NCBI RefSeq assembly: GCF_001683915.1 | Contig: NZ_LXTT01000140.1 | Span: forward strand, 1 to 50,106 | Reading direction: 5' to 3' | Length of the DNA: 50,106 nucleotides | DNA from: Allomuricauda sp. CP2A | GTDB lineage: Bacteria > Bacteroidota > Bacteroidia > Flavobacteriales > Flavobacteriaceae | Shown here: positions 27,283 to 35,838 of the stretch, piece after piece | Layout of the letters: every line of letters begins with the position of its first letter | Numbering within the stretch: position 1 is the first letter of the stretch | Made by a program: the position numbers and the translations under genes | Notes under the pieces: generated by a model | What the model saw: the letters and a program-made list of their open reading frames with translations, nothing else | Told to the model about the DNA's origin: nothing | The model's database searches: none

Positions 27283-29934
27283 TTACATTTTTAGATTAAT
27301 CCCAAAAATGATCTGCCGAAAGCCTCCAGCAAATACACCTGAAGTAGCCCGGTTTAATCTTGAGGCCCTGTACTTCTGATCGGTTATGTTTTTACCATTG
27401 ACAAAAACGGTGGCATCCATCTTTTCCCCTATCCTAAAATCATAGTTGAGAAAGGCATCTAGGGTAGTAAAAGAAGGGAGTTGCCCAATAGCACCATCTG
27501 CTGACTCTGACTTAAAATTATGGAATTCGGTATACTGCTCACCCACGTGGTGCACATTAAACCCTGTGGAAAGTCTTTTCCAATCATAATTTAGGCCAAT
27601 GCTCATATTGATTTTTGGAGTATACGGTGCTTCGGCATCTTTGATGCCTTGATCCCCAAAAGTTATGGTACTTCTGGTGATGTTGGGAAAATCACCGGCG
27701 TCAATGGTTTCATCGGTAAGCAAGGTTTCCCCTCCTCCATCGTCCACATAGATTTCGTAAGCATTTCTATGGGCATTTACTTTGGTAATGTACTCGTTCT
27801 GGGTAGCTGAGCTGTGTATCACCTGTGAGAAAAGGTCCTTGTCTTCCAATTTGCCTTCCATTACTTTAGAATGCATATAGGTGGCATTCCCCAATAAATG
27901 GAGTTGGTGTTCGTCATTTTGTAACAATTCGGCATCAAATGCCAATTCCACACCCTGCACATTGATTTTACCCAATTCTTCAAACACCTCATTTCGCCCA
28001 CCCGCATAAAAATTTCTGCTCGCATTGTGAAAATAGGTCAACTGACCATTGATACAATTATTCAAAAAACTGCCACGCCACCCCAATTCCTTGTTCCAGC
28101 TTAACTCTGGGTCAATATTGATGCTCTGTCCTTCCAAAGGATTGGTCACCACACCATCCTGCTCCACTAAAAACCCGAACACTTTTGATGGCGCGATCAT
28201 ACCCTGATAGACACTTCCAAAAATTTCTCCCCTTCCCTTTTTATAATTGATGGTAATTCCGGGTAAAAATTGATTATAGATGTTAGGTTCCCTACCTTCT
28301 GAGGTGCTTTCTAAGTTTGGATCTTGTGCTTGGTCCATAAGGTCTTGTCGGTACATATCCACATGTTCAAACCGTAAAATGGGGTTTATGCCCAACTTTC
28401 CGAAGTTGAATTCATTCCGAATGTATCCATTGGCAGACCACAATCTATACCATAGATCCTTGGTGGTCACACCGCTTCTGGCCCAACGTGAATTCTCGGC
28501 CTCCAAAAAGACATCCTTGAAAGTTTCCCTGTGTAAATTTATACTGGCTTCAAAATCACTTGGGGCGCCAAAGGCTTCCCAAACCGCCTTCACCGTTTCC
28601 TTAATCCCAGAGACTTTGTATATCCATCGGCTATCCGTTGTACTTTCCAGCCCGTTCAATACCCTTCCCACGATCACGTATTCCTCATCATCAAATGTTT
28701 TTCCGTTCAGGTATCCATACCGTTGATTGTAAATGGCATCGCCCACATAATCCTGAACCTCGGAGGCCCTTACTTTTGCAGTGACCTGTCTCCACCAATC
28801 GCGTTCAAAATCCGAAGCATATATTTTTGAGGTAAAACTGAGTTTTTCATTGGGCAACCATTTGTGGATGATGTCCACACCATACCTTCTCATGGTAAAC
28901 TGATCGGCATCCAAGGGATTTTGTGTGGGGTCGGTCTCAAAAGTAAAAGGGGTTTGTGAACTCAAAGAGGCCTGATTGTCCTCAAACTGACCACTCACCT
29001 TAAAATAGAGGGATTGATCTTTGGATAATTTGGCAAACACCTTCGCATTGAGGTTCAAGATTTCCACAGAGGAATTGTCCGTAAAGCCATCAAACTTTTT
29101 ATAGACACCTTCCACCAAGGCTCCCATATTGTTCCAGGTACCTCCATACGAAAACAGGCCAGATGTATAGTTTCGTTGTCCTCCTGTCAATTTCAACCTC
29201 AAGGTTGGTTTTTGGGGTGGCAAGGCGGTAATATAGTTCACGGCTCCATACATGTTATTGGGACCATACCGCAATAAATCCGCTCCTTTGTATACCTCAA
29301 TGGAAGTAATCCGGTCGCTCACCGGGTTGTAGTATGCCCCGGGTGCGATGTAAGGCGCGGGAGCCGAAGGTGTTCCGTCTTCCATCAACAAAACCTTCTT
29401 GGAACGTCTGCCCCAAGACCCCCTTATGCTTATGTTGGGCCTGTTGGACAGTCCCATATCGCCCACTATATTCACTCCGGGAATGGTACGAAGCACCTCC
29501 TCGGTACTCAGGGGATTAATGTTTTGTAAGGTGATGGGGTTAATCCTAAAGTTACTTCCCTTGAAATCGGTCTTGTAATTATGGGGTGAGGCACTCACAA
29601 TAACCTCATCCAAGGTGGTGTTGGCCCTAACGAGTTCAATAACTCCCAAATTGGTGATGGATGATGTAAAATCAATCGCTTTTGCCTCATAACCCAAATA
29701 TTTTATGGTGACTGTTCCTCTTTGATAGGGGGCAGTGACCTCAAAAAATCCAAAATCATCTGTGACGGTTCCCAACTGTCCCTCTTGAATGATGACCTGT
29801 GCACCGATGAGGGGTTGCAAATCGGTGGCATCAATTACCTTACCCGTGAGTTTAGTTTGGGAAAAAACAAAAAAATTGGATAAAAGAGTCAACAAGAAAA
29901 GTAGTGCAAAGTGGGGAAATCTTTGTCTCTTCAT
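27283..29934 (-). CDS. TonB-dependent receptor
   Basis: 883-residue outer-membrane receptor. It has a signal peptide, a CarboxypepD_reg-like domain (about 27-108, KLTGKVIDATDLQPLIGA), a plug (about 118-235, NPLSTEEVLRTIPGVN and SIRGSWGRRS), then a 22-strand barrel ending in FGINLKM. The layout and tyrosine-rich barrel resemble FecA/siderophore-type receptors, not SusC, and there is no SusD partner. It is last in a three-gene operon with a barrel protein and a DoxX-like protein. The ligand is unknown; iron or another metal chelate is a guess. Confidence 0.93.
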   Translation of the reverse strand: MKRQRFPHFALLFLLTLLSNFFVFSQTKLTGKVIDATDLQPLIGAQVIIQEGQLGTVTDDFGFFEVTAPYQRGTVTIKYLGYEAKAIDFTSSITNLGVIELVRANTTLDEVIVSASPHNYKTDFKGSNFRINPITLQNINPLSTEEVLRTIPGVNIVGDMGLSNRPNISIRGSWGRRSKKVLLMEDGTPSAPAPYIAPGAYYNPVSDRITSIEVYKGADLLRYGPNNMYGAVNYITALPPQKPTLRLKLTGGQRNYTSGLFSYGGTWNNMGALVEGVYKKFDGFTDNSSVEILNLNAKVFAKLSKDQSLYFKVSGQFEDNQASLSSQTPFTFETDPTQNPLDADQFTMRRYGVDIIHKWLPNEKLSFTSKIYASDFERDWWRQVTAKVRASEVQDYVGDAIYNQRYGYLNGKTFDDEEYVIVGRVLNGLESTTDSRWIYKVSGIKETVKAVWEAFGAPSDFEASINLHRETFKDVFLEAENSRWARSGVTTKDLWYRLWSANGYIRNEFNFGKLGINPILRFEHVDMYRQDLMDQAQDPNLESTSEGREPNIYNQFLPGITINYKKGRGEIFGSVYQGMIAPSKVFGFLVEQDGVVTNPLEGQSINIDPELSWNKELGWRGSFLNNCINGQLTYFHNASRNFYAGGRNEVFEELGKINVQGVELAFDAELLQNDEHQLHLLGNATYMHSKVMEGKLEDKDLFSQVIHSSATQNEYITKVNAHRNAYEIYVDDGGGETLLTDETIDAGDFPNITRSTITFGDQGIKDAEAPYTPKINMSIGLNYDWKRLSTGFNVHHVGEQYTEFHNFKSESADGAIGQLPSFTTLDAFLNYDFRIGEKMDATVFVNGKNITDQKYRASRLNRATSGVFAGGFRQIIFGINLKM

Positions 29935-29939
29935 TATAC

Positions 29940-30479
29940 TTATTTAGAATGCTTTCGGTGGTTTCCGTCATCAGTTGCGCCAAACTTGAAAATGCGTGTA
30001 GATAAAGGATGTTCCTGTTTAAAATTAGGTTTGGATCTAAATGAAATGGATTTCACATCAACATTAAGCAAGGAAAGCAATGCTGCGATTATGATTAAAT
30101 TTTTGATGATATACTGTCCCAACAAGGTTAAATACAGTGGCCCTTCGTTGAATACTTGATCCGGAAAAAACACCAAGGGCATAAAGGTGAAAATAATATG
30201 CACCAAAGCCAACAAAGCAACTGTTCTCCTTGCCAAATTGAAGATTAAGAACACGCCTATCCATGTTTCCCAAAGTGCTAAAAGTATGATGGCAAAATCA
30301 TCTGGAATGAGCCCAAAAGTAAGAATGTGGATTGTACTTTTGGCCAATCCCTCAGCTGGACTGAGGTCTGGAAAAAACTTCAGTATTCCAAACCACAAGT
30401 AGACCAAACCTATGGAAATTGCCAAAAGGCTGTTTCTGGAGGTTTGCTTCACGGTGTTTAAATTAATTACTGAATTCAT
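29940..30479 (-). CDS. DoxX-like inner-membrane protein
   Basis: 179-residue protein with four or five hydrophobic helices and the GLVYLWFGILKFFPDLSPAE opening of the DoxX/DUF417-like group. Members are poorly understood; some take part in quinone or thiosulfate redox. It overlaps the barrel gene upstream by 17 bp and ends 5 bp before the TonB receptor start, so the three are surely co-transcribed and coupled. Confidence 0.85.
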   Translation of the reverse strand: MNSVINLNTVKQTSRNSLLAISIGLVYLWFGILKFFPDLSPAEGLAKSTIHILTFGLIPDDFAIILLALWETWIGVFLIFNLARRTVALLALVHIIFTFMPLVFFPDQVFNEGPLYLTLLGQYIIKNLIIIAALLSLLNVDVKSISFRSKPNFKQEHPLSTRIFKFGATDDGNHRKHSK

Positions 30480-31608
30480 TCATGAGTTCTGGATCCACTT
30501 TCACCTTTTTGCTGGGGATGCGGAAAGAAACTCCCACATTGATCAAGTAGTCTGCAAAGGCGGCATCCCCTTGTCTCGGGTTTCCTGTAGCTTCCTCAGT
30601 CTGTTTATCGGTAACACTCTGCGGACGCTCTCTTCGCACCGCGAAAGGCACATTTAAGTTGATGGAAAAATTATCCTTTATAAAGGCAATTCCAGGGTCA
30701 ATGGACAAGACATTCCCCGGTCTTCTAAATCCTTCATTGCCCCCAATAAGGTCTTTTACCGGAACACCTTCATACCGTGCTCCCAGCGAACCAGAAATCG
30801 TATTGGAAAAACTTTGGCTCACCCCGGCACGCAGTGAATACTGATCGGGAACGGCCATAATGGCTTCATTCTGTAAAATTGGGCTCAAGGTTTCCCTAAA
30901 GGTTCGGGTGCCATTGGTTTCCCTTGGGTTGATCAGATAAAATCCACCACCGTAGGCAAACAATTTCTCAGCAATTTTTTGATAGAATTGAAAATCCAAC
31001 GTAATTCCAAAACCACCATCCCCGGGCTGGATGCTCTGGTCAACGGGTCGAACCTGAGGCCCACCCTCTGGCCCTACATTGTAAAAAATATCGGAAGCAT
31101 TCCAATTGCCCGTGGGCAACTTAACCCCCAACCCAACAGCCAAATTTCCATTTTGGTGCTTTTCAAGATCGAACAGCCAATAGCCCACTCCCACCCGAAT
31201 ATCGGCTAAACCGCGCGAATAGGTAACATTTCTTTCATCTCGACCATGCTCGTACAAGGAAGATCGGGTATTGATCACAGTTGGAATGGTAATACTGGTA
31301 TACAACCTATCAGTGATGCCATAGGTGAGGAAAAAATCCCATGAATGGGAATGGTTGATCACCTCTGACCCATTGGCAACCCTATCGGGTTCTTCCTCGG
31401 TTCCCCTAAAATGTCGGAACGATCTAAAATAACGGTAATTACTTCCAATTTGAATGTCCCCAGGACCCAAAAGGTTACTCTCCAACGTATTTCCCACACA
31501 GGATGAAAAATGACGGATGGCCACACAACCTTGTGCGCTTGAGGTTTTGATTCCGAAGAAAGACGCTGCAATAAAAAGTATAAGACAAAGTGTTCTTTGA
31601 GGTTTCAT
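30463..31608 (-). CDS. Outer-membrane beta-barrel protein, first gene of the TonB operon
   Basis: 381-residue exported protein (signal peptide to about residue 26, ASSAQ-type cleavage). The mature N-terminus has Cys28 and Cys37 with His33 between them, an unusual pair for an outer-membrane barrel. The rest alternates hydrophobic and polar residues with many Gly, Tyr and Arg and resembles transporter-type 12-strand barrels (Phenol_MetA_deg/DUF3187-like), ending LINVGVSFRIPS. A solute-channel role beside the TonB receptor is plausible. The leader contains an intrinsic terminator (31638-31665). Confidence 0.78.
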   Translation of the reverse strand: MKPQRTLCLILFIAASFFGIKTSSAQGCVAIRHFSSCVGNTLESNLLGPGDIQIGSNYRYFRSFRHFRGTEEEPDRVANGSEVINHSHSWDFFLTYGITDRLYTSITIPTVINTRSSLYEHGRDERNVTYSRGLADIRVGVGYWLFDLEKHQNGNLAVGLGVKLPTGNWNASDIFYNVGPEGGPQVRPVDQSIQPGDGGFGITLDFQFYQKIAEKLFAYGGGFYLINPRETNGTRTFRETLSPILQNEAIMAVPDQYSLRAGVSQSFSNTISGSLGARYEGVPVKDLIGGNEGFRRPGNVLSIDPGIAFIKDNFSINLNVPFAVRRERPQSVTDKQTEEATGNPRQGDAAFADYLINVGVSFRIPSKKVKVDPELMNEFSN

Positions 31609-31637
31609 TTTTTGTTTTGATTGGTTGATTGGTTGAT

Positions 31638-31665
31638 AAAAAAAGCCGACCTAATTAAGGACGGC
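31638..31665 (-). terminator. Intrinsic terminator in the leader of the TonB operon
   Basis: On the minus strand GCCGTCCT-TAATT-AGGTCGGC (one T-T mismatch; 31645-31665) is followed by seven T (31638-31644), 30 bp before the first ATG of the operon. A -7-like box TATTTTCG (31709-31716) lies upstream of it, so the hairpin would be in the 5' leader and could act as an attenuator. Termination of the upstream TRIC transcript is the alternative. Confidence 0.7.
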
Positions 31666-31780
31666 CCTCTATCTTGAATACACTACTTATTTATGACTAA
31701 ACTTGCGACGAAAATAGGGTGTTCATCTAGCAGCTATGGCTAACAAAAGGGTAAAAAAGATTAATGAAGGGTTAATAAGG

Positions 31781-31822
31781 CTAATAATAGATTAACCAAC
31801 CCGGCGTGATGATGTTTGTCAT
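31781..31822 (-). CDS. Possible 13-codon leader peptide
   Basis: ATG at 31822 opens MTNIITPGWLIYY then TAG. It is preceded by AGAAGGAGGGCAG, a strong Shine-Dalgarno match in a genome region that otherwise lacks them. It lies between TRIC and the TonB operon, upstream of the leader terminator. Whether it is transcribed with that operon is unknown. Confidence 0.3.
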   Translation of the reverse strand: MTNIITPGWLIYY

Positions 31823-31857
31823 CTGCCCTCCTTCTGAAAAAACAAAAAGTATTGGAA

Positions 31858-32472
31858 TTATGCTTCCCTTTTGTAGATATTGGGCAACCGTATCCCAAAA
31901 AGAACGGCCAAGGTTCTTAGCACAATAACAACCAAGATGGCGGCGATATAGGCATAATCCTCCCGCATGGAGAGCCCCCCCGTGAACAAAAAATAGCTCG
32001 CCCCACCCAAAATACAGGCAGTGGCATAGATCTCTTTTCTAAAGATCACCGGAATCTCATTGCAAAGAATATCCCGAAGGACCCCACCAAAACAGGCCGT
32101 CATGGTCCCTAAAGCTATGCATACAACGGGCAACAGTTCGGCCTGCAATCCTTTTTCCACCCCCACCATGGTATAGAGTCCGATTCCAATGGTATCAAAC
32201 AAAAACAAAGAGCGCCTAACGTATTTGAGTTGGTTCACAAAAATGATGGCAAATACAACGGCAATGAAAATGGTAATCATATAGGTGATGTCTGTCATCC
32301 ACCCTACCGGCGTGTTTCCAATGAGAAGGTCTCGCAGCGTTCCACCTCCAATGGCGGTCACAAAAGCAATAATGAGTACCCCGAATAAATCCAGTCGTTT
32401 TTCCATGGCCACCAAAACCCCGGAAATGGCAAAGGCCACGGTCCCCAAAATGTCAATGGTTTGATAGAGCAT
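31858..32472 (-). CDS. Trimeric intracellular cation (TRIC)-like channel, UPF0126
   Basis: 204-residue inner-membrane protein with seven hydrophobic helices made of two inverted halves. Each half carries the family signature: GGGTLRD (42-48) and FGGVLRD (128-134). Bacterial TRIC homologues form cation channels. It begins 2 bp after the RDD gene stop, so the two form a minus-strand operon divergent from the MoxR cluster. Confidence 0.93.
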   Translation of the reverse strand: MLYQTIDILGTVAFAISGVLVAMEKRLDLFGVLIIAFVTAIGGGTLRDLLIGNTPVGWMTDITYMITIFIAVVFAIIFVNQLKYVRRSLFLFDTIGIGLYTMVGVEKGLQAELLPVVCIALGTMTACFGGVLRDILCNEIPVIFRKEIYATACILGGASYFLFTGGLSMREDYAYIAAILVVIVLRTLAVLFGIRLPNIYKREA

Positions 32473-32474
32473 AC

Positions 32475-33200
32475 TTACATTTTTTGGGTGTAGTAGTTAT
32501 AATCCTTTAAGACCGTATCCAAAAAAGGAACATCATAAAGTTTGGAATTGGTCTGAAGAATACTTTCCACCTTTACCCGTAGGGCCGTCAGGGTCTTAAA
32601 ATCCCCACTCTTTTTGGCAATATGAAAGGTTTCCTTGATCAACCGCACATCCTTGTCGGTCAACAAGGTCACATTGGTGAATTGGGGCACGTATTCCTCG
32701 CTGATTTCCTCCAAAATGGTATGGGAAACCTTTGTCTTCTTTTTGGTGCTGATCACCACAGTTCCCGCCGCAGCATCACCCACCCGTTGTCTCTTTTCTG
32801 AAAACAGGATGCTCAAAATGCCAATAGAGCCCAAAAAAATCCAGATATCCACCAGTCGCAGCATCCATCGCACCAAAAGATTGCTCCAATGCACCGGGGT
32901 GCCATCCAAACGTACCACCCGCATTTTCATCAACATTTTGCCCACGGTCTGCCCATTGAAAAGGCTATGCATCAAAAGGGAATAAAACATCGCCGGCAAA
33001 AAAATAAGGGCCACCAACCCACGTTGGGTCCAAGTATCTTCATAGATATACCCAATGGCATCGCCAATAAGGTTCGCCAAGTACGCATACATGTACAAGA
33101 TGAATCCATCGATCAAAAATGCCACAATACGTTCACCAATACTGACAATCTTATAATCTAAGTTGACATTTTGCGTTGTATTGATTTGGAGGTTACCCAT
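32475..33200 (-). CDS. RDD family membrane protein
   Basis: 241-residue protein. The RDD domain (about 17-150) has an Arg/Asp pair in ERIVAFLIDGFIL and hydrophobic helices, with GQTVGKMLMKMRVVRLDG typical of the family. A soluble C-terminal tail of about 90 residues follows (LTDKDVRLIKETFHIA). RDD proteins often neighbour SpoIIM/MoxR/DUF58 genes, as here: the SpoIIM-like gene starts divergently 34 bp away. Function unknown; membrane component of the same system is a fair inference. Confidence 0.92.
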   Translation of the reverse strand: MGNLQINTTQNVNLDYKIVSIGERIVAFLIDGFILYMYAYLANLIGDAIGYIYEDTWTQRGLVALIFLPAMFYSLLMHSLFNGQTVGKMLMKMRVVRLDGTPVHWSNLLVRWMLRLVDIWIFLGSIGILSILFSEKRQRVGDAAAGTVVISTKKKTKVSHTILEEISEEYVPQFTNVTLLTDKDVRLIKETFHIAKKSGDFKTLTALRVKVESILQTNSKLYDVPFLDTVLKDYNYYTQKM

Positions 33201-33234
33201 ATAACCGTAATTTTAACTTTACGAATTTCCACTT

Positions 33235-34209
33235 ATGCGCGAGGCTGCCTTTGTGAAACAAAATAAGGAAAAATGGATTGCATTTGAAAAAGCAATCGCA
33301 TTGGGCTCCCATACCGACCCCGATGCCCTTGTGGATGGCTACATCCAACTCACAAACGATTTGGCCTACGCACAGACGTATTACGCAGAAAGCAAGACTT
33401 TATTGTACTTGAATTCACTTGCGTCGCAGGCGCATCAAAAAATTTACAGGAACAAAAAGGAATCGGGAAACCGTATTGTTGAATTTTGGGCGCGGGAGTT
33501 CCCGCTCTTTTTTAAGCAATACCACAAGACGCTATTGGTGGCTTTCCTCATTTTCATTGTGGCCTCTGCCATTGGCTGTATTTCGGCCCTCAACGATTCC
33601 TCATTTGTGCGGCTTATCTTGGGGGATGCCTATGTAAACGAGACCTTGAACAATATTGCCAAGGGTGAGCCAACGGCCATTTACAAAAGCGGTAGTGAGA
33701 TCGGTACATTTTTGGGAATTACCATCAACAATATCCGGGTAGCCTTTTTGGCCTTCGCCTTTGGGGTGATTACCAGTATTGGCACGGCCTATATTTTGTT
33801 CAGCAATGGAGTGATGCTGGGGGCATTCATCACCTTTTTTTATACGAAAGGGGTGTTTTTTGAGGCCAACCGGCAAATTTGGCTGCATGGCACCATCGAA
33901 ATTTCGGTAATCATCATTGCGGGTTGCGCCGGACTCATTATGGGCAACAGCATTTTGTTTCCCAAGACATTTTCAAGACGGGTCTCCTTTATGAAAGGGG
34001 CCAAAGATGGCCTAAAAGTAGTGGTGAGTACCATTCCATTTTTTATCATTGCCGGGTTTATTGAGGGGTTCATCACCCGTTATGCCACTATGCCGGATTG
34101 GCTGGCTTTTATGATTATTGGGGGATCACTTTGCCTGATTATTTATTATTACATCATTTATCCAATCTTACTAAACCGATCTTATGAAGGACAACTACAT
34201 CGAACTTAG
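33235..34209 (+). CDS. SpoIIM-like (DUF95) membrane protein
   Basis: 324-residue protein: a soluble helical N-terminus (1-95) and five to six helices, including IGCISALNDSSFV and the FLGITINNIRVAFLAFAFG block characteristic of the stage II sporulation M/DUF95 family. Non-sporulating Bacteroidota carry it with MoxR clusters. A TAACTTTA box (33214-33221) lies just upstream of the ATG. Its 3' end overlaps the next gene by 26 bp. Confidence 0.92.
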   Translation: MREAAFVKQNKEKWIAFEKAIALGSHTDPDALVDGYIQLTNDLAYAQTYYAESKTLLYLNSLASQAHQKIYRNKKESGNRIVEFWAREFPLFFKQYHKTLLVAFLIFIVASAIGCISALNDSSFVRLILGDAYVNETLNNIAKGEPTAIYKSGSEIGTFLGITINNIRVAFLAFAFGVITSIGTAYILFSNGVMLGAFITFFYTKGVFFEANRQIWLHGTIEISVIIIAGCAGLIMGNSILFPKTFSRRVSFMKGAKDGLKVVVSTIPFFIIAGFIEGFITRYATMPDWLAFMIIGGSLCLIIYYYIIYPILLNRSYEGQLHRT

Positions 34210-35122
34210 AATCAATCGCGATTTTGGCGATATTCTTACGGTATACTTTGATTTTTTAAAGCAAAACATTAAAAAATTCACCAATGTTTTCTTGAGCTAC
34301 AATGGCGTATTTCTTATTGGTCTTTTGATTACCAGTTACTTGCTGGTCAGTGGATTTGTGGGGATGATTTCAGAAAACTCAGGTTTATATGGAGTCAACG
34401 CAGGACAAAGTGGTGAAGATACCTATTGGATCTATATTATAGCAGGGGGTATCCTGTTTTTTCTGATTTTTTTAATGGTCGCCGGGTTAAATTTCAGCCT
34501 TAGTTCCTCCTATATGATCAAATATGATGAGCATAAAGGCATGGGCTTTGATAAAACTGAAGTCTGGAACCTAACCAAAAATAAATTGGGCCATACCATT
34601 GTCTTTATCCTACTGCTGATTCCCATTTACGGCCTGTTTTTTATTGTTTCCATAATTTTTGCCTTTATTCCCTTGTTGGGGATGTTTGCCCAGTACATCA
34701 TCCAATTTTTTATGACCGCTTGGATAGGGGTTTCCTTTTTTAGTATGCTGAGTGAGGACAAGGGCGTTACCGATGCTTTTGGGGAAGGCTGGAATTTGGT
34801 CAGTAAAAACTTTTGGAAATCAATTGGGGTCAATTTTATTTTGGGCCTGCTCAATGGACTCCTCATGTTTATCGTCCTGATTATTCCCGCAATCCTTGTG
34901 GGCATCTATACGTTCCATGTAGTGGAAAACAATGTGGATGTAAGCGGTATCGTATCCACGGTGGTGTACACCCTGGGTCTTTGTGCACTGCTCATCCTCA
35001 TGGTTTACGCCCAATGCCTTTCACAATTCATTAATGGGATTCTTTTCTATACATTGCATGAGAAAACCTATAACCTCAACACACGCAGTAAAATTGAACA
35101 AATAGGACAGTCCGAGCAGTGA
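34184..35122 (+). CDS. Polytopic membrane protein of the MoxR cluster
   Basis: 312-residue protein with an amphipathic N-terminus (IELRINRDFGDILTVYFDFL) and six hydrophobic helices, resembling the DUF4013 / glycerophosphodiester-phosphodiesterase membrane-domain type only in general layout. No catalytic motif is visible. It overlaps both neighbours (26 bp upstream; TGA of this gene within GTGA at the next start), which ties it to the system. Confidence 0.85.
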   Translation: MKDNYIELRINRDFGDILTVYFDFLKQNIKKFTNVFLSYNGVFLIGLLITSYLLVSGFVGMISENSGLYGVNAGQSGEDTYWIYIIAGGILFFLIFLMVAGLNFSLSSSYMIKYDEHKGMGFDKTEVWNLTKNKLGHTIVFILLLIPIYGLFFIVSIIFAFIPLLGMFAQYIIQFFMTAWIGVSFFSMLSEDKGVTDAFGEGWNLVSKNFWKSIGVNFILGLLNGLLMFIVLIIPAILVGIYTFHVVENNVDVSGIVSTVVYTLGLCALLILMVYAQCLSQFINGILFYTLHEKTYNLNTRSKIEQIGQSEQ

Positions 35123-35838
35123 TCCAGCATATTGCCACCATATTCCTTTTGTTTTGGGCTTCTCTTTCTTTGGCCCAAAACGATTCCATTTCAATACCTA
35201 TTGATGAAGCCTCCACCTTGTCCGAACGGCAAATCAATGGGGATCTTAGCCAAAAATACACAGGCGAGGATTTCAATTATGATGTAAAGACCGGGGAATC
35301 CGCCAATCTCTTGGCTCGTTTTATCCGATGGGTTTTGAACGGCCTTGGAGAGACTTTTGGTTTGGACATTTCGCCCCAGACCTTGCTCATTCTGGAATAT
35401 ACCATTTACGCGCTCATGGGTGCCTTGGTCATTTACTTATTGGTTCGGGTGTTCATCAATGAAAAATTCAGTGCCATTTTCTCCAAAAAAGCCAAATCCA
35501 TTGTCGACATAGATCTAGCCGAGCACCATATTGAATCCATAGATTTGGATGCGCTTATGAATGATGCCCTGAAGGATAAGGATTATCGGCTTGCGGTCCG
35601 GTACCAGTTTCTCAAAATCTTGAAACTGCTTTCCCAAAAGAACCACATTGAATGGCATTTTGAGAAGACCAATGTGGATTATGAACGGGAAATACAGCAA
35701 AACAACCTCCAACAGGAGTTTAAAAATGCCTCCTATCTCTACGAGAACATCTGGTACGGTGAACAACCCATTGATGAAATTGGCTACACCAAAACCAGTT
35801 CCCGTTTCACCCGATTGAACAATTTAATACAGCAATGA
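35119..35838 (+). CDS. DUF4129-domain protein
   Basis: 239-residue protein starting with GTG (35119) that overlaps the previous stop. Signal-like N-terminus (1-19, ending LSLAQ), a periplasmic stretch, one membrane helix (about 92-112) and a cytosolic DUF4129 domain with YRLAVRYQFLKILKLLSQK. DUF4129 is elsewhere fused to or next to transglutaminase-like TgpA proteins and MoxR ATPases. No transglutaminase is present here. Confidence 0.9.
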   Translation: MIQHIATIFLLFWASLSLAQNDSISIPIDEASTLSERQINGDLSQKYTGEDFNYDVKTGESANLLARFIRWVLNGLGETFGLDISPQTLLILEYTIYALMGALVIYLLVRVFINEKFSAIFSKKAKSIVDIDLAEHHIESIDLDALMNDALKDKDYRLAVRYQFLKILKLLSQKNHIEWHFEKTNVDYEREIQQNNLQQEFKNASYLYENIWYGEQPIDEIGYTKTSSRFTRLNNLIQQ

